A stretch of 9,682 nucleotides of DNA, taken from assembly GCA_018711775.1 (NCBI GenBank), contig DVHV01000164.1, forward strand, positions 1 to 9,682. Direction: 5' to 3'. A program made the position numbers and the translations under genes. Positions 6,051 to 9,682 of the stretch are shown here, piece after piece. The notes below the pieces were generated by a model, which saw only the letters and a program-made list of their open reading frames with translations, searched no databases and had not been told where the DNA came from. This DNA is from Candidatus Onthocola stercoravium. Lineage in GTDB: Bacteria; Bacillota_I; Bacilli_A; RF39; UBA660. Numbering within the stretch: the stretch's first letter is position 1; each line of letters starts with the position of its first letter.

Positions 6051-6722
6051 TTGAAAAAGATTGTGTTTAGTTTAATAATGGTTTTGTGTATGCCTTTAAT
6101 GGTTAAGGCTCAAAGTTTCGACGTTCCAAGTGCAGATATGTCTTTAGATATTCCTGATAGTTGGTATGTATTTACAAGAGATAATCTTGAGGGTAACAGT
6201 GATTTAGAGGATTTAGAAATTGCTACTGAGGAAATGACTGATTATTTAGAAGAGTATAATTTATATGTCGATGCTTTTGATGAAAATTATGACTTTTTTG
6301 TTTATATGACTGAAACAGAAGATGTTGGAAGTTTACCTGATTATTATGATTTTGAATTAGAAGAATTTGCTACAGAAATAATGAATTCTTATGGTGCAAC
6401 TAGTTATGAAATTTATGATGATAATTATAAGTTTGTAAGAATTGAGTATTTTGAATCAGATTATTATGTTATAGATTATTATACAATAATTGATAATAAG
6501 GGTTATATATTAAGTATGCAAAAATTATCAGAATTTAATGATGATGAAAGAAAAATGATGGAAGATATTGTTGATTCTGTTCATTTTGATAATTACGAAG
6601 CAGAAGATAATAAAGAAATAATTGTTGTAGCAATTGGTATTAGTTTAGTAATAGTTTTAGGAATTGCAGCAATAGTTATTGCTAAAGTAAAAGATAAGAA
6701 TGAAAGTAAAGAAAATGTCTAG
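6051..6722 (+). CDS. Type I single-pass membrane protein with acidic ectodomain
   Basis: I place the start at the TTG at 6051, not the in-frame GTG at 6042. AGAGGTGA (6038-6045) is then a normally spaced ribosome binding site, and the protein begins MKKIVFSLIM like a signal peptide. The 223-residue product has a signal peptide (1-20, likely cut after VKA), an extracellular domain (about 21-187), one membrane helix (about 190-211) and a short charged cytoplasmic tail. The ectodomain is very rich in Asp, Glu and Tyr and contains SLDIPDSWYVF and a C-terminal DDERKMMEDIVDSVHF. This pattern weakly recalls the Mog1/PsbP-like (DcrB-like) fold; that is inference. It has its own promoter and terminator but sits 44 bases after bceS, so read-through from bceRS is possible. 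Function unknown. Confidence 0.8.
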   Translation: MKKIVFSLIMVLCMPLMVKAQSFDVPSADMSLDIPDSWYVFTRDNLEGNSDLEDLEIATEEMTDYLEEYNLYVDAFDENYDFFVYMTETEDVGSLPDYYDFELEEFATEIMNSYGATSYEIYDDNYKFVRIEYFESDYYVIDYYTIIDNKGYILSMQKLSEFNDDERKMMEDIVDSVHFDNYEAEDNKEIIVVAIGISLVIVLGIAAIVIAKVKDKNESKENV

Positions 6723-6741
6723 AAGTTCTAGATGTTTTTTT
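6716..6741 (+). terminator. Intrinsic terminator after the 223-residue protein gene
   Basis: TCTAGA (6718-6723) pairs with TCTAGA (6727-6732) across an AGT loop, extended by wobble and A-T pairs, and is followed by seven T (6735-6741). The hairpin includes the stop codon. Confidence 0.75.
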
Positions 6742-6757
6742 ATCTTATAGGAAATTG

Positions 6758-6775
6758 TGGTATCATTATTATAAT
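6758..6775 (+). promoter_or_regulatory. Candidate -10 boxes for add
   Basis: Two alternatives are present: TG-G-TATCAT (6758-6766, an extended -10) and a perfect TATAAT (6770-6775). The second would start transcription inside the ribosome binding site AGGTGA (6776-6781), so the first is preferred. No good -35 is seen for either. Confidence 0.4.
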
Positions 6776-6786
6776 AGGTGATAGTA

Positions 6787-7767
6787 ATGATAGTTAAGGA
6801 TATGCCTAAAATTGTGTTACATTTACATTTAGATGGTTCAATTGATATGGAAGATGCTTATCTTTGGGCAAAAGAAGATGGCTTAAAGATTACTAAAAAA
6901 GAATTAGAGCAAGAACTACAAGTAAATGATGATTGTCATAATTTAAATGATTATTTAGAAAAGTTTGATTTACCTTGTAAATTATTACAAACTTGTGAAA
7001 GATTAGAAAAAACTAGTTATCATCTTTTTTTAAAATTATCAAAAATGAATGTAAAATATGCGGAGGTTAGATTTGCTCCGAATAAGCATTTGGCAAAAAA
7101 CTTAACTTTGGATGATGTAGTAATATCTGTTATTAATGGAATGAATAAAGCAAATGTAGAAACAGGCATTATGGGGGGCATTATTTTATCAATGATGCGA
7201 GGAGATTCTAAAGAAGATAATATTCGAGTTATAAATTTGGCTCAAAAGTATTTGAAAAAAGGGGTAGTTGCTATTGATTTAGCAGGAGCTGAGGCAATTT
7301 ATCCAACTATAGATTATATTGATTTGTTTAGATATGCTAAAATAAAGGGGATACCATTTACAATTCATGCTGGAGAAGCAGCGGGGGTAGAAAGTATTAA
7401 GGCTGCATTAGATGCTGGGGCTAAGAGAATTGGTCATGGAATTAGAGCAATTGATGATGAGGCTATTCAGAAGATAATTATTGATAAACAGGTATTACTT
7501 GAAGTGTGTATGACTAGTAATTATCAAACAGAAGCAGTAAAGGGGAAACATCCGATTGAAAAGTTATATAATAATGGAATAAAGATAAGTATTAATACCG
7601 ATAATGATACTGTTTCAAATATTGATATAAATAAAGAATATACTAAAATATTGAATGAAACGGATTTAACAATGGATGATTTGGGGAAATGTAATAAAGA
7701 ATCTATCGATTATATATTTGCTGATCAGGTTGTTAAAGATAAATTGCAAAAAGAATTCGAACTTTAA
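6787..7767 (+). CDS. add: Adenosine deaminase
   Basis: A 326-residue cytoplasmic zinc enzyme of the amidohydrolase superfamily that converts adenosine or deoxyadenosine to inosine or deoxyinosine in purine salvage. Seen: zinc motif HLHLDGS (His12, His14), IHAGEAAG with His194 and catalytic Glu197, RIGHGI with His217, and SINTDND with zinc ligand Asp272. The residue after that Asp is Asn rather than the Asp of the classical TDDP motif; the TDN form is, to my knowledge, common in Firmicute enzymes. The ATG at 6787 is chosen over an in-frame GTG at 6778 because AGGTGA (6776-6781) is then correctly spaced. It is a monocistronic gene between two terminators. Its last codons (KEFEL) lie in the terminator stem shared with the convergent gene, and the two stop codons overlap. 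A related adenine deaminase is possible but less likely. Confidence 0.93.
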   Translation: MIVKDMPKIVLHLHLDGSIDMEDAYLWAKEDGLKITKKELEQELQVNDDCHNLNDYLEKFDLPCKLLQTCERLEKTSYHLFLKLSKMNVKYAEVRFAPNKHLAKNLTLDDVVISVINGMNKANVETGIMGGIILSMMRGDSKEDNIRVINLAQKYLKKGVVAIDLAGAEAIYPTIDYIDLFRYAKIKGIPFTIHAGEAAGVESIKAALDAGAKRIGHGIRAIDDEAIQKIIIDKQVLLEVCMTSNYQTEAVKGKHPIEKLYNNGIKISINTDNDTVSNIDINKEYTKILNETDLTMDDLGKCNKESIDYIFADQVVKDKLQKEFEL

Positions 7768-7787
7768 ATTAGTTCGAATTCTTTTTT
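7748..7787. terminator. Bidirectional terminator with 16-bp perfect stem, inside both coding ends
   Basis: AAAAAGAATTCGAACT (7748-7763) is the exact reverse complement of 7771-7786, with a 7-base loop (TTAAATT, 7764-7770). T runs follow on both strands. Both convergent genes end inside it: add at 7765-7767 and the minus-strand gene at 7764-7766. Confidence 0.85.
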
Positions 7788-8999
7788 CTTAATTATTGCT
7801 ATATGCTCACTTTTAAATGTTAAAGTTATTTCGGTATCTGGTATTGCTATGTTTATTTCTGAATCTTCTTCTATTTCAATTGGAGGAACTGGTTCAGTTA
7901 TATCAGGCTCATCTTTGATATCTTCATTATATTCAATGAAATATAATAAACCATTTTCACTATTTTCGATATAATTGGTTTGATTATTAAAGTCATATGT
8001 ATATTTTTTATTATTGCTATAAATATCGTAATAACCATTTAATAAAGGGGTATCAAAAATATAAAGGTCATTTTCTTTAGTGAAAGAAAAGCACTTTTCT
8101 TCTTGGCATATTTTAGTAATATTCATGTTTGTTTTGATCCCATTGATATTATAATGATTAAAGGTAATTTCCTTTGTATTTTCATCAATTATTAATACTT
8201 TTTCTTCTTTAGTTAGTTTATCAACAAATTTATATTGTTGATTTTTAAGTCTTATACTGTTTTCTTGTTCAGTTACATGTTTTACTAAATTACCTTTGAT
8301 GTCATAGATTAAAATGTTACTATCTATTAGTTCATTATCTTGATAAGTGTTAATACATATATCATAGTAATCATCAACATTAATAGTTATTTGGAATGGT
8401 TCATTAAAAAATTCATGACCAGATATGATATTGCCAATTATATCTAAATCTTTGTTGGAAAATTTAATAATGTAAGTTCCTTTTAAATCAAAACTAAGGC
8501 TTATTGTATAGTTATCTTTTAAAATATCACTATTAATTTCATAACTTTTTAAACTAGCAGGACTTTTTATAGTTAATTCTTCATTAGGATTTAATTCATA
8601 TGTTTGATTCATGAATTCGGCATCTAATGTAAGAGTATCAAATATTTGATTAATTCGTTTTAATTGTTCAGAATTATCTATTTTTTGATAATTAGAATCT
8701 ACTATATAAAAAGAATATTCAGGGTGGATGTGTTGCCAAATGAGATTTTGAATAGTAACTTGAAATATTTCGGTAGAGTCAAAATAACTTAAATATGCTA
8801 AGTTATTGATGTAATTGACATCCTTTAGTTCAAATGTATCAAAGGGACTAATTTCAAAACTGTAAACCCAGTCTATAAATTGGGATTCAAATGGGTAATA
8901 AGTTATATCTTCATTATCTTGGATAGCAATGTAATAATTGGTGTTAGCTTTAACAGTTATGGGTATGAGCATTAGCAATAAAAATAATAATTTTTTCAT
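7764..8999 (-). CDS. Secreted or surface protein of unknown function, thioester-domain-like N-terminus
   Basis: A 411-residue protein with a clear signal peptide (MKKLLFLLLMLIPITVKA, 1-18). The start is certain: AAGGAGG (9006-9012 on minus) lies six bases before the ATG. The N-terminal part (about 20-125) contains INNLAYLSYF and IQNLIWQHIHPEYSFYIVD, a pattern like the Gln-x-x-Ile/Leu-Trp element of Cys-Gln thioester surface adhesins. No cysteine precedes it; the only cysteines are 214, 298 and 303. The middle (about 135-360) looks beta-rich, possibly Ig- or Cna-like, with IYDIKGNLVKHV. An acidic, proline-bearing linker (362-380) leads to IPDT (386-389), a short hydrophobic patch and KKKEFELI. 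No membrane anchor or standard LPXTG signal is complete. It is alone on this strand. A host- or surface-interacting role is inference. Confidence 0.75.
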   Translation of the reverse strand: MKKLLFLLLMLIPITVKANTNYYIAIQDNEDITYYPFESQFIDWVYSFEISPFDTFELKDVNYINNLAYLSYFDSTEIFQVTIQNLIWQHIHPEYSFYIVDSNYQKIDNSEQLKRINQIFDTLTLDAEFMNQTYELNPNEELTIKSPASLKSYEINSDILKDNYTISLSFDLKGTYIIKFSNKDLDIIGNIISGHEFFNEPFQITINVDDYYDICINTYQDNELIDSNILIYDIKGNLVKHVTEQENSIRLKNQQYKFVDKLTKEEKVLIIDENTKEITFNHYNINGIKTNMNITKICQEEKCFSFTKENDLYIFDTPLLNGYYDIYSNNKKYTYDFNNQTNYIENSENGLLYFIEYNEDIKDEPDITEPVPPIEIEEDSEINIAIPDTEITLTFKSEHIAIIKKKEFELI

Positions 9000-9020
9000 A
9001 TATTTCCTCCTTGGTTATGT

Positions 9021-9065
9021 ATCCTAACACAAGAGTTTAAATTAGGGAATAGGATATTTTGTCAT
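9021..9065 (-). promoter_or_regulatory. Weak candidate promoter for the 411-residue surface protein
   Basis: On the minus strand ATGACA (9060-9065, 5 of 6 to TTGACA) is followed after 18 bases by TTTAAA (9036-9041, 4 of 6 to TATAAT). An alternative is TG-T-TAGGAT (9021-9029), an extended but poor -10. An inverted pair TATCCTA (9020-9026) and TAGGATA (9050-9056) brackets this segment. None is decisive. Confidence 0.3.
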
Positions 9066-9099
9066 AAAAAATCTAGTTTTAGGAGGATTTGTCGAAAAA
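9050..9099. repeat. Pair of 20-bp imperfect direct repeats, 30-bp spacing, with Spo0A-box-like core
   Basis: Positions 9050-9069 and 9080-9099 match at 15 of 20 bases: TAGGA, three differing bases, TTTGTC, two differing bases, AAAA. The offset is exactly 30 bp, about three helical turns. The second copy holds TGTCGAA (9090-9096), identical to the Spo0A box core. The repeats lie between two divergent genes, upstream of the -35 at 9119. Confidence 0.5.
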
Positions 9100-9118
9100 T
9101 TATATTTGGAATATTATA

Positions 9119-9147
9119 TTGACAAGTGTAATATAGTGTTATATACT
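9119..9147 (+). promoter_or_regulatory. Consensus sigma-A promoter of the GntR-ABC operon
   Basis: TTGACA (9119-9124, perfect) and TATACT (9142-9147, 5 of 6) are separated by exactly 17 bases. The start point is predicted near 9154, directly before AAGGAGG (9155-9161), the ribosome binding site. This is the strongest classical promoter in the window, as expected for a repressor-controlled operon. Confidence 0.85.
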
Positions 9148-9155
9148 GTATAACA
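9126..9155. promoter_or_regulatory. Candidate operator for the YtrA-type repressor
   Basis: TGTTATA (9137-9143) and TATAACA (9149-9155) form a perfect 7-bp inverted repeat around a 5-base spacer, covering the -10 and start point. In addition GTGTAATATA (9126-9135) and GTGTTATATA (9136-9145) are tandem 10-bp units differing at one base. Position and symmetry suit autorepression by the GntR-family protein encoded next. Confidence 0.65.
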
Positions 9156-9166
9156 AGGAGGCAGTA

Positions 9167-9550
9167 ATGAAAATTATTATTAGTAATAGTAGTTCGGTTC
9201 CTATTTATGAGCAGATTAAAAATGCGATAAAAACTCAAATAATGAATGGCGAGTTAGCAGAAGATGAGGCATTGCCATCGATCAGGAACTTGGCTCAGGA
9301 TATTAAAATAAGTGTCATGACTATAAAGAAGGCTTATGATGAACTTGAGGCTGAAGGATATATTGTTTCAAGACAGGGGAAAGGTACTTTTGTTGCTCCT
9401 AAAAATACTGAACTTGCTCGAGAACAAGCCAAAAGAGATATTGAAAGTCATATTGAAGAAATTGTAAGTATTGCTAAGCAATTTAAGTTAAAAAAAGAAG
9501 ATATTAAAGATTTAATAGATATATTTTATGGAGATGATGATTATGAATAA
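9167..9550 (+). CDS. ytrA: GntR-family transcriptional regulator, YtrA subfamily
   Basis: A 127-residue cytoplasmic repressor. The GntR winged-helix domain spans about 8-77, with VPIYEQIKNAI (11-21), LPSIRNLAQDIKIS (36-49), the recognition region MTIKKAYDELEAEGYI (51-66) and the wing GKGTFV (71-76). The C-terminal part is only about 50 residues of helix, without a ligand-binding domain; this short form defines the YtrA subfamily. Known members repress a linked ABC transporter and are relieved by cell-wall-active antibiotics. The ATG has AAGGAGG five bases before it. The end overlaps the next gene, an ABC ATPase, by 8 bases, which supports the assignment. The palindrome over its own promoter is the probable operator. 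The inducer cannot be read from sequence. Confidence 0.93.
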   Translation: MKIIISNSSSVPIYEQIKNAIKTQIMNGELAEDEALPSIRNLAQDIKISVMTIKKAYDELEAEGYIVSRQGKGTFVAPKNTELAREQAKRDIESHIEEIVSIAKQFKLKKEDIKDLIDIFYGDDDYE

Positions 9551-9682
9551 AGCAATAGAAATTAAAAATTTAGTTAAAAGATATGATGATAATTTTCAAT
9601 TGGGGGAATTAAATTTAGATATTCCTAGTGGGGAAATTATTGGGTTAATCGGAGAAAATGGTGCTGGTAAAACTACATTAAT
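9543..9682 (+). CDS. ABC transporter ATP-binding protein, 3'-truncated by window end (YtrB-like)
   Basis: The ATG at 9543 opens a frame within the end of the GntR gene (8-base overlap), with GGAG at 9530-9533 nine bases upstream. The 46 complete codons visible begin MNKAIEIKNLVKRYDDNFQL and reach Walker A GENGAGKT (37-44) in the order expected for an ABC ATPase. The rest is outside the window, so the subfamily and the permease partner cannot be confirmed. By analogy with ytrAB-type operons this would be the ATPase of an antibiotic-induced ABC exporter controlled by the preceding repressor. The ATPase identity is firm, the operon analogy is inference. Confidence 0.9.
   Translation, partial: MNKAIEIKNLVKRYDDNFQLGELNLDIPSGEIIGLIGENGAGKTTL

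Noticed and set aside
7764..7850. Frameshift hiding a membrane anchor at the end of the 411-residue protein
   Set aside because: Reading the other two minus-strand frames across the segment gives several stops and no hydrophobic run.
9120..9131. Second BceR-like site TGACA-AG-TGTAA
   Set aside because: The half-sites fit but the spacer is 2 rather than 4, shifting the helical phase, and the site is largely the -35 hexamer of the GntR promoter.
9081..9136. Tiny frame from a TTG at 9089 after AGGAGG
   Set aside because: About 15 codons, spacing to the Shine-Dalgarno-like sequence is only about 2 bases, and it lies upstream of the mapped consensus promoter.
1..9682. tRNA or rRNA genes, CRISPR arrays, insertion sequences, riboswitches
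   Set aside because: No clover-leaf or rRNA-like GC-rich stretch, no regularly spaced repeats, no transposase frame or terminal repeats, and intergenic gaps are too short for a known riboswitch.

Overview
This window is visibly AT-rich, with AAA/GAA/ATA/TTA-type codon use, strong AGGAGG-type ribosome binding sites and U-tailed hairpin terminators. It also has Gram-positive style signal peptides (MKK + Leu-rich core + VKA). These point to a low-GC Bacillota bacterium, probably an uncultured host-associated Bacilli/Erysipelotrichales/RF39-like lineage; the lineage is inference. TGA is used as a stop at 933-935 (minus strand), 1602-1604 and 5003-5005, so this is not the Mycoplasma code.

Layout. 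(1) 1-915: 3' part of an AAA/DUF4143-type ATPase, its start lying before the window. (2) 933-1409, minus: a DNA-deoxyinosine/uracil glycosylase, convergent with gene 1 and sharing its terminator. (3) 1410-1496: a compact divergent promoter region holding two extended -10 boxes, a perfect 10-bp dyad and a TnACA-N4-TGTAA site of the BceR type. (4) 1497-6006: a complete BceAB-BceRS antimicrobial-peptide sensing and detoxification module. The order is an unannotated 35-aa membrane microprotein, bceA, bceB, a short terminator, bceR, bceS. (5) 6051-6722: a type I single-pass membrane protein with an acidic ectodomain. (6) 6787-7767: adenosine deaminase. (7) 7764-8999, minus: a large secreted or surface protein of unknown function, convergent with add, whose stop codon overlaps that of add inside a 16-bp palindromic terminator. 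(8) 9001-9166: a divergent intergenic region with a consensus sigma-A promoter, a palindromic operator and a pair of 30-bp-spaced direct repeats. (9) 9167-9682: a YtrA-type GntR repressor followed by the start of an ABC transporter ATPase cut by the window end.

How it fits together. BceS-type kinases have almost no extracellular domain and are driven by the BceAB transporter. BceR would then bind upstream of the microprotein-bceAB operon to induce it. The only convincing BceR-like box found sits at about -42 of that promoter, which has no good -35 element. The YtrA-type repressor with an ABC transporter at the right edge is a second, classically cell-envelope-antibiotic-responsive module. The window is therefore enriched for envelope stress and surface functions. 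The least explained pieces are the 35-aa microprotein, the 223-aa acidic type I membrane protein after bceS, and the 411-aa surface protein. The last has a thioester-adhesin-like motif without the cysteine and a C-terminus made from a terminator palindrome. No RNA genes, CRISPR arrays or insertion sequences were seen, and no stretch over 300 bases lacks a gene.
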